Positions 11,273 through 21,640 of a stretch of 64,000 bases of DNA are shown piece after piece (the first letter of the stretch is position 1; every line of letters begins with the position of its first letter). The stretch is from NCBI RefSeq assembly GCF_028372415.1, contig NC_092877.1, positions 250,805,510-250,869,509 on the forward strand, given 5' to 3'. A model generated the notes under the pieces. It was not told the DNA's origin and did no database searches. It worked only from the letters and a program-made list of their open reading frames with translations. Made by a program: the position numbers and the translations under genes. The stretch is from Notamacropus eugenii. Its lineage: Eukaryota > Chordata > Mammalia > Diprotodontia > Macropodidae.

Positions 11273-11707
11273 GGTTTGTCAAGTCCACCCAGTCTTAATA
11301 GAAGAGTCCTGTTTAGATATCGTGGTAGTTGCCTCAGGACAATTGCTGAACAGAGAATCCTGTTAACAACAAACAATAGTAATCCTAGTATAGTTCCCCA
11401 AATAACAAAGCTTATAATGAATTTATACAGAGGCCTCATTGGCTATCCCTTTCCAAATTCTGTGTGTTCTCACACACGCTTCAAACGGAGCTTTTAAATA
11501 CTGACAAAGTGTGTCTCCAAGCATGAAGCTTGAGAGTTTAATAACTAATAGCAATAATTATAAATGAAAGTAAACAACTTTAAAATTTTTAAATGCAATA
11601 ACCTTCCATAACTTTGTCTACTGGCTTTCCAATCATGCTAAACATTTTCCGAATTGGGATGGGGGAATAGATAGTTCAAGGTTCAACTTACCCTTATTCC
11701 TCGGGAT
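11273..11707 (-). other. Env-upstream segment with splice-like signals and a 33-codon ORF
   Basis: These 435 bp between the env start and the inner edge of the right LTR hold no gag or pol that I recognise. On the minus strand there is a donor-like AGG|GTAAGT at about 11691, 17 bases inside the LTR. A good acceptor (TTTGTTGTTAACAG) ends at 11360, about 90 bp before the env ATG. A 33-codon ORF starts at 11524 (MLGDTLCQYLKAPFEAC at its N-terminus) and a 71-codon frame with a hydrophobic segment covers 11439-11224. The segment could be leader plus pol or gag remnant; undecided. Confidence 0.4.
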
Positions 11708-12148
11708 TGAGTGGGACAGACTTAGTGAAGACTCCTCAGATTGTAATTTTTCTCCCTGGGGTGAGGTAAGGCCTAAAGGCTCAAGGTTACAATATTTTTA
11801 GAATAGAATAGTTCCATATAAGGATATAAAACTGTGTAGTGTATTAGGGTCTCAATGATTGGACAAAACTTACATAATTCCTCAATGTCTTCATTTCAAA
11901 AGGGATTGGTTAGATTTCGTGTCTAGAATGTAAGACCATATTCTCAGCTAATGAGGATAATGGTCAGTGGGGGGAGGAGGGACTTGCCTTAGGGTCTATA
12001 TAAATCACTGTCCTGTTCTTTGTCTTCAGCTTTCCTACTCCTACAGGTGAACCCCGCTTCTCGAGAATCGAATAAATCACTTTTCTGTCATCACTTTGAG
12101 AGGCCTCTGAGTAATTGATTTATGTAGGGACCTGAGCCATCCCACACA
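11708..12148 (+). mobile_element. Right LTR of the inverted provirus (family B), inverted relative to env
   Basis: This is the exact reverse complement of 8962-9402 except at 12051. It reads on the plus strand from TGAGTGGG to CCATCCCACACA, with TATATAAAT at 11997-12005 and AATAAA at 12071-12076. In a normal provirus this position, upstream of env, would hold a minus-strand LTR followed by a primer binding site. Here the U3 edge faces inward and the U5 edge faces the flank. Sequence identity with the left LTR extends five bases inward (GGGAT, 11703-11707), then stops. Confidence 0.93.
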
Positions 12149-12152
12149 CTTG
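12149..12152. repeat. Right target-site duplication CTTG
   Basis: This matches 8958-8961. Removing the insertion joins an uninterrupted T-rich sequence. Confidence 0.8.
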
Positions 12153-12229
12153 TTATTTCCTTTTTTTTTTGTTTAGTCTCTTATTGCCCTTGTTCTTTGG
12201 TTTTCTTAGAATCACAAATTCTTGTGTAT

Positions 12230-13560
12230 TATATTTATTTTTTTTTTTTATTGAATTGAGGATATCTCTCAGAACGTATTATGTTATTTCTTTCTCTATC
12301 TTTCTCTTTCTCTTTCTGTTTTCCTGTAGGGCAAGATAAATTTCTATACCCCATTGTCTGAACGATTTATTTCCTGCCAAGCCTAGAGGCCTGTATTGGG
12401 CTACCCGAGTCTTTCTTACCTCACCTCCCGAGGTCTTCGGCTGGCCACGCCGGATGCACGTATGAGAGAAAGGACGTTCCAGAGTCAAACAGGGGTTGAG
12501 CTTTATTACAGGGTTTCGGTTACAAGTGCAGGGGGTCTTCTTTCTTAGGACGAAGAGGGGGAGATTTCCTAAGGAGGCTAAGCTTAAGGGATTGGAAGTA
12601 GAAGTACAAGCGGGGAGAGAGGGGGAGGGGAGAGAGAAAAGAAAAGAAGCGGAGCCCTACTTTTCTCTTTGGCTCCACACGTGCTAAGAGAGCTTTTAGG
12701 CTTCCTCAATCCTACTTAATCTTCAGCCACACAGTTTGCATCTCAATACCGTGCTGTTAGGTAACTAGGTGTGCTCCAATCCGGGACGACCTCGAGGGCA
12801 GGGAGACTCCACCCATCAGGTATCTCCGGGGGAGAGGCGGAAATACCCGAGCTAGCCGAGCTAGCTCGGTCTGACCTTCTCGAACCCCCGCTGTTCATGG
12901 AGGGCCTCGTAAGACTCTAAGATTTAGAAGTCCCACTTTTACCTGCCCGAGACTGTCCACACGGAATTGAGCTTCCAGTCCCAACAATTTCCCAGTTGCA
13001 TGCAAAAACAATTTTTAATATTCATTTTTAAATCTTTGAGTTCCACATTCTTTTCCTTCCTCCTTCCCCAGGCACCCTTATTGAGAAAGCAAGTGTATAG
13101 GTTATACTTCCATAACAGTCATATTGTGAAAGACTAACCACATTTCCCTCTCTCCTGCCCTGCTCTCCATTTATTCTATTATTTCCCTTGACCTGCCCCA
13201 CCATAATACTTTTTGCTTCTGATTACTCCTTCTCTCAATCTGCCATCCATTCTATTATAGTTCCTCTCCTATCCCGTTCCTTCCAGTCTTCCCATAGAGT
13301 AAAATAGATTTCTATACCAAGTTGAATGTGTCTTATTCCTTCCTTAAGCCAAATTCAAAGAGAGTACGGCTCACTTCTTACCCTCTCACCTCCCATCTCT
13401 TCCCCTCAATTATAAAAGCTCTTTCTTGACTCTTTTATGGGAGAAGCTTTACTGCATTGTAACTCTTCGTTTCTCTTTCTCCCATTACACTCCCTTCAAC
13501 ACTTAATTTCATTTTTTAAGCATTTCCAAATCATATTCAGCTTGCCCTGTGCCGTGTGTG
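12230..13560 (-). mobile_element. L1/HAL1-type 3' region (antisense), split by solo LTR 2
   Basis: Landmarks recur in the same order as in the copy at 13824-14740. They are GTAGGGCAAGATAAATTTCT (12327), then CCCAGTTGCATGCAAAAAC (12991), TTTGAGTTCCACATTC, CATAACAGTCATATTGTG, TAGATTTCTATACCAA and CTTTTATGGGAG. The unit stops at the TG/TA repeat at 13555. Solo LTR 2 interrupts it at 12375-12986. Confidence 0.6.
12369..12992 (-). mobile_element. Solo LTR 2 (family A), with 6-bp target duplication
   Basis: The LTR occupies 12375-12986 (612 bp) and is flanked by the perfect duplication ATTTCC (12369-12374 and 12987-12992). It is on the minus strand. Compared with solo LTR 1 it shows about seven base changes, a 1-bp indel and one short replaced segment near 12418-12434. 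The different duplications prove two separate insertions of one family. It interrupts an L1-type 3' region. Confidence 0.88.
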
Positions 13561-13625
13561 TGTGTGTGTGTGTATGTATATATCTACATATACACCCACA
13601 TAAATATAGACACACATATATACAT
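13555..13625. repeat. (TG)n/(TA)n microsatellite
   Basis: GTGTGTGTG runs followed by TATATAC-type units. This coincides with the 5' limit of the preceding L1-type fragment, in which a similar microsatellite also sits in the neighbouring copy (14680-14748). Confidence 0.75.
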
Positions 13626-13629
13626 CTCA

Positions 13630-13811
13630 AAGTTGTCAATTTGGGTAACTGGCAAGATGATAGTGCTCTTTAAAGAAATAGGCAAGTTGGGAAAGGTTAA
13701 GAGTTTGGAGGAGGGTATATAATGAGCTCTATTTTGGATATACTGAGTTTGAAACACATATGGAACATCAATTTGGATGATGTTAGCTTAAGAGGAAGAT
13801 AAGGATGCGTC
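13630..13811 (-). mobile_element. L2 LINE internal fragment (antisense)
   Basis: The runs GTAACTGGCAAGATGATAGT, then TTTTGGATATACTGAGTTTG, then CATATGGAACATCAATTTGG follow the reverse strand of the L2 reverse-transcriptase region (compare 25350-25510). It is the left flank of the HAL1-like insertion. Confidence 0.55.
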
Positions 13812-13823
13812 AAGCTATTTTTT

Positions 13824-14696
13824 TTCTTTTTAAATTTGTTTATTTATTTTTAATTTTCAACATTCACTTGCACAAGATTTTGAGTTCCAAATTTTCTCCC
13901 CATCTGTCCCCTCTGCCAACCCCAAAATCCCGTATATTCTGGTTACCCCTTCCTCCAATCTGCCCTCTCTTCAATCACACCCTTCCCTTCCCTTATCCCC
14001 ATCTTCTCTCTTTTCTTGTAGGGCAATATAGATTTCTATATCCTACTGCCTGTATTTCTTATTTTCCAGTTGCATCTAAAAACAATTCTCAGCATTTGTT
14101 CCTAAAACTTTGAATTCCAACTTCTCTCCCTTCCTTCTCTCCCCACCCAACCACTGAGAAGGCAAGCAAATAAATGTAGGCTATATATGTGTAGTTTTGC
14201 AAACAATTTTCATAATAGTCATGTTGGGAAAGACTAACTATATTTCCCTCCAACCTTTACTGCACCCACTTATTCTATTCTCTTTTGTTCTTGTCCCTCT
14301 GCAAAAGTGTTTACTTCTAATTACTCCCTCCTCCCATTTGCCCTCCCTTCTGTCATCCTTCCCCCACCCCACTTATCCCCTTCTCCCCTTTCCTCTAGTG
14401 TAAGACAGATTTTAATACCAAATTGAGTGTGCATGTTGTTCTCTCCTTAAGCCAAATGTGATGGATAAGCTTCACTTTTTGCTTCTCGCCTCCCACCTTT
14501 TCCCCTCCATTGAAAAAGCTTTTTCTTGCCTCTTTTATGAAAGACACTTTGCCCCATTCCATTTCTCCCTTTCTCCTCCCAATTTATCCCTCTCCCACAT
14601 CTTAATTTTATTTTTTAGGTATCATCCCTTCCTATTCAACTCACCCTGTGACCTCTGTCTATACATACATGCATACATATATACATATATATTTGA

Positions 14697-14751
<55 letters not shown>

Positions 14752-16473
14752 CCCTCCAACTACTCAAATACTGAGAAAAGTTTCAAGAGTTACAAATATT
14801 ATCTTTCCATGTAGGAATGCAAACAGTTCAAATTTAGTAAGTCCCTTGTGATTTCTCTTTCCTATTTATCTTTTCATGTTGCCCTTGATTCTTGTGTTTG
14901 AAAGTCAAATTTTTTATTCAGCTCTGGTCTTTCATCAATTATGCTTGAAAATCCTCTATTTCATTGAGTTAGAGTTTTTTTTTTTTTTCCCTTGAAGTGT
15001 TATACTCAGTTTTGCTAGGTGGGTGATTCTTGGTTTTAATCTTAGTTCCTTTGACTTCTGTAATATCATATTCTAAGCCCTTCAATCCCTTAACAGAGAA
15101 GCAGCAAAATCTTGTGTTATTCTGATTGCATTTTCACAATACTCATTTTTTTTTTCTGGCAACTTGTAGTATTTTCTCCTTGATCTGGGAACTCTGGAAT
15201 TTGACTACATTATACCTATGAGTTTTTCTTTTCAGATCTCTTTCAGAAGGTGATCAGTGGATTGATTCAATATTTATTTTGCCCTCTGATTTTAGAATAT
15301 GAGGGCAGTTTACCTTGATAATTTCATGGAAGATGATGTTTAGGCTCTTTTTTTGATCATGGCTAATTTTTAAAGAGTTATTGTCTTCAGTGAACTTTCG
15401 AACCTCCTTTTCCATTTGACTAATTCTGCTTTTTCAAACATTTTTCTCCTCATTGGCTTTTTGGACCTCTTTTGCCATTTGAGTTAGTCTATTTTTAAAG
15501 GTGTTATTTTCTTTAGCATTTTTTGGGTCTCCTTTAGCAAGCTGTTTTTCTTGCATCTCTCTCATTTCTCTTCCCAGTTTATCCTCCACCTCTCTAACTT
15601 GATTTTCAAAATCCTTTTTGAGCTCTTCCGTGGCCTGAGCCCATGGAATATTTATTCTGGATGTTTGGGATACAGAAGCCTTGACTTCTGTGTCTTTCCC
15701 TGATGGTAAGTATTGTTCTTCCTCATCAGAAAGGAAGGAAGGAAATACCTGTTTATCAAGAAAGTAACCTTCTATGGTCTTATTTTTTTTTTCCCTTTTC
15801 TGGGCATTTTCTTAGCAAGTGACTTGACTCCTGAGTGTTCTCTCCACCCCCACCTGGCCCCCAGATTCTCCCAGCCAGTGCTTGGGGTCTGAGATTCAAA
15901 TGCTGCTTTCCAGCCTCAGGGCTTTGGGCAGGGGCGGGGATGCTATTCAGTGTGAGATTAAGTTCAGATGCTCAGGTGGGAGCAGGTCCTCCACATGGGG
16001 CTCATTTCCCTCAGGGGGTTTATGTGGAGATCTTCAACAATGGATCCAAGCTCCTCCCTGCTTTGGGAGCCCCTGTCCTCCACTGCCCCCCCCTGCTGCC
16101 TCCCTAGGGGGCCTCAGTTATGGGGACACCCCACTCCCCTCTCGACCAGCCAGAGAGACACTCTCACCAACCTTTGGCACCTGTGGGTGAAGTGACCTGC
16201 GTGGCTGCTGGAGATTCCATCCCTGAAGCATCTCCTCTTGGCACTGGGCGGCCAGGGCAGGGCTGGGCTCTGCTCTGGGTCTGGGGTGCGACAGACGTTT
16301 TGCGTCAGGTTTTCATGTCTCTCTGGAACAGAAATCTCCTCCACTCTGTTGTTCTGTGGCTTCTGCTGCTCCCAAATTTGTTGGGAGTTCTTCTTTACAG
16401 GTAATTTATGGGTTGTGGGTTTCGAGCTAGCATGTGTGTGTCTTTCTACTCTGCCCTCTTGGCTCCTCCTCCT
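13824..16473 (-). mobile_element. HAL1-like unit, near full length (leader, ORF1, 3' region)
   Basis: The 5' leader runs from about 16473 (marsupial L1 start, GAGCCAAGAGGGCAGAGTAG on the minus strand) to 15808 and is GC-rich. ORF1 starts at the ATG at 15807-15805 (MPRKGK) but an A-run shifts the frame after eight codons. The coiled-coil and nucleic-acid-binding region continues to about 14960 with an internal deletion near 15360. The 3' region contains a (TG)n array (14708-14748) and pyrimidine-rich blocks, and ends in an A-rich tail at 13824. ORF1 of L1 is an RNA-binding chaperone; here it is dead. Confidence 0.65.
14680..14748. repeat. (TG)n microsatellite inside HAL1-like 3' region
   Basis: TATATATA followed by about 20 TG units. 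The open frames over it are repeat artefacts. Confidence 0.9.
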
Positions 16474-17468
16474 TTAGCAAGCTGTTGGCACACTTTTCAT
16501 GATTTTCTTGCATCACCCTCCTTTCTCTTCCCAACGTTTCCTTCACCTGTCTTATTTGGTTTTAAAAATCCTTTTTGAGCTCTTCCATGGCCTGAAAACA
16601 TTGCATATTTATTTTGGATGTATTGGATGCATAAGCCTTAATTTTAGCTCATCCTCTGATGATATGCTTTCATCTGAAAGGATGGAAGAAAATACCTGTT
16701 CACTAAGACATTAACCTTTTATATCCTTTGTTTTTTTCCCCCTTATAGTGGCATTTTTCCCAGGTGACTATTTGACTTCTGAATTCTTTGTCAAGAGGAT
16801 GATATGTTCTAGGGACCTGTAAGTTCTCAGTTCCTCCAAAATGACACAGTCAAGGATTGCTCTTTTCTGGGAGTAACCACAAGCTTTTCTGCCCAGGATC
16901 TGTGAGTAGAATTCCCTCTCCAGAACCTTCACCATCTCTACTACACCAGGGCTCTTCCTCCCTCCAAAGCTGCCACTCAGGGCTTAGATTCAGAGCAGGC
17001 ATTCAATTCCCCCAGGGTCTTTGGGAAGAAGGCTCCAAAAATCAACTCTGCCAATGCCTGGGGTCAGCTGAGGCCAGGGCAAGAGGAGAACCTTGCTCCC
17101 TTCTCACTCAGGTGAAAGATCTTTCTCATTGACTGTTGTCACTGTCTTTGGCATTTTGTGGCTGAGGAATCTGGGAACCATAGCTACTGCCTGTGATTCC
17201 ACACCCTGAAGGCTGCTCTGGACCTGTCTATGCCTCTCTATGACACTAAGGTTAGGCTGACCTCCACTCTGAGCCTAATGTGATAGACCTTTCCTATCAG
17301 CTTTCCAAGCTGTCTTGGGGTGGAAATATCTTTCACTCCATTGTTTTGTGGCTTTTGCTGCTCTAGAATCTGTTTAGAATCATTTTTACAAGTATTTTAT
17401 GAACTGTGGGGGGAGAACTTCTACAGGTCCATCCTTCTACTCAGCCATCTTGACTCTGCCCCCAAGGT
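16474..17468 (-). mobile_element. 5' part of a second HAL1/L1-like unit
   Basis: The L1 start signature (GTCAAGATGGCTGAGTAGAA on the minus strand, about 17453-17434) is followed by about 0.7 kb of leader and an ORF1 start at 16754-16752, where the fourth codon is a stop. The unit ends inside ORF1 at about 16474, where it abuts the 5' end of the neighbouring unit. The short overlap CTCC at the junction is a possible microhomology. Confidence 0.65.
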
Positions 17469-17480
17469 AAGCTATTTTTT

Positions 17481-18210
17481 CTCTAAGAATGAAGAAGACA
17501 GGTATATATGCAGATTTCAGGGAACTAGTCAGTAAATAAGGAGGAATTAATGAAAGTTTATGGATGAAGGAGTAATTTTCTAGAACAGATGGAAAGGGAT
17601 ATGATCAAGGGAAAAAATAGAAGTTCTGGTCTTGAAAACAAGAATAATCTCTCCCATAGACACTAGCAGATGGAAGATGATATAAAGAAATTTTGAAATG
17701 TAATTGGGGACAATAGATAGCTTGTCGAAGATCTCTACTTTTTTTCTTGGACTTGTGCATATATTTAATAATGAAACAATTCAATAGCAAAATGATAATA
17801 ATAAAAAAGAAAGTAAATGAAATAAAATCCATGAGTCACAAATGTGGAAAAGAGTGAGAGTGACCTAACCAGAATGATACAGGGGCTGCATTGTGAAGAT
17901 ATATGATGAGGAATGGGAGTAGAGCAAATTTTTATTTGAAGATTGCATCATATACTTTTAAATTATAGGAATGACGAGCAAAGTGTATACTTATTTGCTT
18001 GCCAAGCAGGAGCCAATTTTCCTACACAGGTCTGCATGGAATGAAAGTAAAGATACTGGAAATGGTGGAGGGAAGACAAATGAATATGGATCCTAAGAAG
18101 TGAAAAAGTGGAAATATGGAGCCCAGGATTAGCCATGGAAAAAGATCAGAATATAGTTCTTAAAAGTACTTCCACAGCCTTGGGGAAAGATATACAATAA
18201 GGCTGTTCTA
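17481..18210. other. No gene seen
   Basis: AT-rich, no recognised family. The 75-codon frame at 17605-17832 (minus) is Lys/Ile/Phe-rich by composition. Confidence 0.5.
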
Positions 18211-18216
18211 TGTATT

Positions 18217-18470
18217 TTAAGTCAATCAGATTTATAGAGTACCTATTATGTGCAACACTAAGCACTGTAAGGGAATTAGAAAGAAAGGAGAAGCACAAAA
18301 GCAAGAGAAGACATGGCCCTTGCTCTCAAGGACACTCTATGTTGGGAAGATAGGTACCCCATTTAAATAACTGATGATATAGTTAGAAAGAAACAAAAAA
18401 TGCAAAGTAATATAATACAGAGTTTATGAAGGCTGACAAAACACTGAGTAGTAGACATTAGAATTTGGTG
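18217..18470 (-). mobile_element. L2 LINE 3' end (antisense)
   Basis: The run GAGTACCTATTATGTGCAAC, then CACTAAGCACTG, then TTGCTCTCAAGGACACTCTA is the reverse complement of the L2 terminus. The 3' UTR side fades by about 18470. Confidence 0.7.
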
Positions 18471-18474
18471 GGAT

Positions 18475-19240
18475 TGACTTTGGGACACATGCTAGAAGTT
18501 ATTGTTAAACATAATAATTTGAAGAGCATGGATTAACATGTAAAAAGGCAAGGAGGTAGGAGCAAAACAAGCTGAGGGGAGCAAGGAGATTTGTTTGATT
18601 AAATGATTTATAGTGAAATGAGATTGGTCAGATAGTAAAGATTTGGTTGATTTAGGTTCTTGATTAGATATGGTCTCTAAAAGAACAAGAATGAAGATTA
18701 CTTTCTTTAGGTCATACAAACAGGAGGCCATTGATCTTGAACTGTTAAGAAGTTCATTTACTTCTCTAAAATTAGAACACAAGACATTAAAAATTAGCAA
18801 TGGAAAGGAGTTGCTTACAGAGAGAGAAAATTTTCCATTATCTCTAAATGCTCTAGCAGAAGGAACTATGTGTTCCCTACAATGTTTCTGAAAAAGTAGC
18901 AATTGAAGCGTCAAAGGGAAGGAAAGGAAATGCTGTTGAAATTCCCAAATTGGCAAATCTATTCCCACATGGTATACCAGATCCTTACTCTTTGACATGC
19001 TCACTCAGAAGATCTCTGACACCTGTTAACATTTCATGATGGACAGCAAGGTTGTGCTAAAACAAATCATTGTTTTCTTATCTTTGAACTCTAGTGAGTC
19101 TCAATCTTGCCCCAACAATTTAGAAATAAAAATATGAGTATGGGAGTTAGGAGGGGAGTAGGAAGAGAGAGAAGTCTTAATCTATAGGCAATGATCACTT
19201 CCCTAAAGAGGAACTAGTCAATTAAGGGCACAATTTATCT
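18475..19240. other. Unassigned sequence with a 170-codon open frame
   Basis: The minus-strand frame 19004-18492 is the longest open frame in the window outside env (170 codons). Its product begins MSMSKSKDLVYHVGIDLPIW and is rich in Leu, Ser and Phe. I see no domain, signal peptide or repeat family. There is no matching upstream promoter, and base composition is like the surroundings. Most likely it is a chance frame or an undescribed old repeat. Confidence 0.3.
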
Positions 19241-19249
19241 TCTATTTGG

Positions 19250-20560
<1,311 letters not shown>

Positions 20561-20879
20561 CCAACTTCTCTGGCTACCCAACTGCTCTCTCTTTCTCTAA
20601 TTTTTAAAGTAAAATAAGAAGTAAGGTGGTTGGGCTGAGAGGATAAGAGAAAGGATGGTAGGCAAATCTTCAGAGAAGAGGTTTAGAAAAGTGGCTGTGC
20701 ATGAATGGGGAAGTCCCATCAGTAATCAATTAGAAAAACACTAAAGTATTGTTTGGTGGTGAGATTAGACAGCCTAAATTTGTAGTGGACTTAGTCTAGC
20801 ACAGTTGTTTGACTTCTTTCAGCACTATATAGAAGCATCAAAGTAGCAGAAAAGGCAACATGTTAGTGGATTCACTTGT

Positions 20880-20955
20880 TTTATGGTTGCTGCTTTGTTA
20901 GTGTGTGTGTATGTGTTTGTGTATGCATGTGCACGTGGACGTGTGTGTGTTTATA
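20880..20955. repeat. Interrupted (TG)n repeat
   Basis: GTGTGTGTATGTGTTTGTG-type units. No gene. Confidence 0.7.
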
Positions 20956-21039
20956 TGGTGTTTTTAACACATTTTAGTATTTCTGGTTTTTTTTTTCAGT
21001 GTGTTGTATGAAGAACATAGCATCATAAGTTTACAATCC

Positions 21040-21130
21040 TAAGGGTCCTTTACAGAGGAGCAAAATAAGACTAAGAGAAGGTCAAGAGACTTACTCAAGT
21101 TCATCTAGGTTGCAGGGGTATAATGGGAGT
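21040..21130 (-). mobile_element. MIR-type SINE fragment (antisense)
   Basis: The run TTTACAGAGGAGCAAAATAA, then TCAAGAGACTTACTCAAGTT follows the reverse strand of the MIR core. Confidence 0.5.
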
Positions 21131-21139
21131 TAAAAATCT

Positions 21140-21640
21140 TCCCTGCTGATTGATAGACCTTAGATGGGGCTTTTGAGGGAGGCTTGTTTCCTATGAAGGC
21201 CCACAGCTTTTGTTGATTGCTAATGAGGAGCTGGGTCACCAGTGGTTGTGCCCTCTGACTTTGAAAGGAGTATATATACTCTGAGGGGAGATTTTGTTTG
21301 GGGCTTAGTTTTGAAAGAAGGTTTCTGTGCCAAATGAGACTCTGGGAAGCCATTAAACATCACCCCCAGCTTTGAAAACCCAGATGTTGGTGCTTCCCTC
21401 TCTGGTAATTTGCATGTGCATATGTAATAGTCAGACAGTTGAAAGCCTGTCAGTTGTTTGCTTCTCTGCTTTTATTTTCCCTGTATGCTGAATATAAGTA
21501 AAGTGATTGTTGCCCCCTCAAAAGTTGCCTTTTCTTTTATAAATGCAGATCTAAGAACCTGTGATAGGCCCTCCTGTGTAGGCCAGAGAGCGTACTGATA
21601 CAATGTACTAAGCTGAAATTAAAAACAATGTTCTCTGTTT
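21140..21640 (+). mobile_element. Possible solo LTR (plus strand)
   Basis: A TATA-like GAGTATATATACTC lies at about 21268-21281. About 220 bp later a degenerate poly(A)-signal region (AATATAAGTAAAGTGATTG, about 21491) is followed by a GC-richer, U5-like stretch to about 21600. Order and spacing fit an LTR. I could not fix ends or find a target duplication, so this stays tentative. Confidence 0.35.

Larger units (their letters stand above)
8958..12152 (-). mobile_element. Defective provirus with inverted LTRs and a broken env
   Basis: The insertion spans 8962-12148 (3,187 bp) and is bounded by the 4-bp duplication CTTG at 8958-8961 and 12149-12152. It has a minus-strand LTR on the left (8962-9402), a polypurine tract, a broken env on the minus strand, about 435 bp of env-upstream sequence, and a plus-strand LTR on the right (11708-12148). 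Both ends of the insertion are therefore the U5 end (TGTGTGGG outward-left, CCCACACA outward-right). A normal provirus has direct LTRs with a U3 end on one side. gag, pol and the primer binding site are absent. Four-base duplications are typical of gamma-type (class I) retroviruses, which agrees with the env type. The family is not replication-competent here. Confidence 0.9.
13812..17480 (-). mobile_element. Dimeric HAL1-like (ORF2-less L1) insertion with one target duplication
   Basis: AAGCTATTTTTT occurs at 13812-13823 and 17469-17480 and brackets the whole block as a single target duplication. Inside, on the minus strand, are a partial 5' unit (about 17468-16474) and directly after it a unit with its own 5' end (about 16473) that runs through leader, ORF1 and 3' region to an A-rich 3' end at about 13824. 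No poly(A) tail or target copy separates the units. No ORF2 is present, which matches the half-L1 (HAL1) class known from mammals. Confidence 0.7.

Noticed and set aside
10468..11497. Plus-strand open frames (91, 62 and 79 codons) over the env region
   Set aside because: They are antisense shadows of the minus-strand env, which has clear surface and transmembrane motifs.
8962..12148. Intact or infectious retrovirus
   Set aside because: gag, pol and primer binding site are absent, env has a stop and three frameshifts, and the LTRs are inverted.
5151..12986. The two family A LTRs as the ends of one 7.8-kb provirus
   Set aside because: Each LTR has its own perfect 6-bp duplication (GTCGAC, ATTTCC) and the outer flanks do not match. 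The DNA between holds L2, L1 and an unrelated provirus.
15835..16404. Several overlapping GC-rich frames resembling a coding exon or CpG island
   Set aside because: They lie in the GC-rich 5' leader of the HAL1-like unit, which explains the composition.
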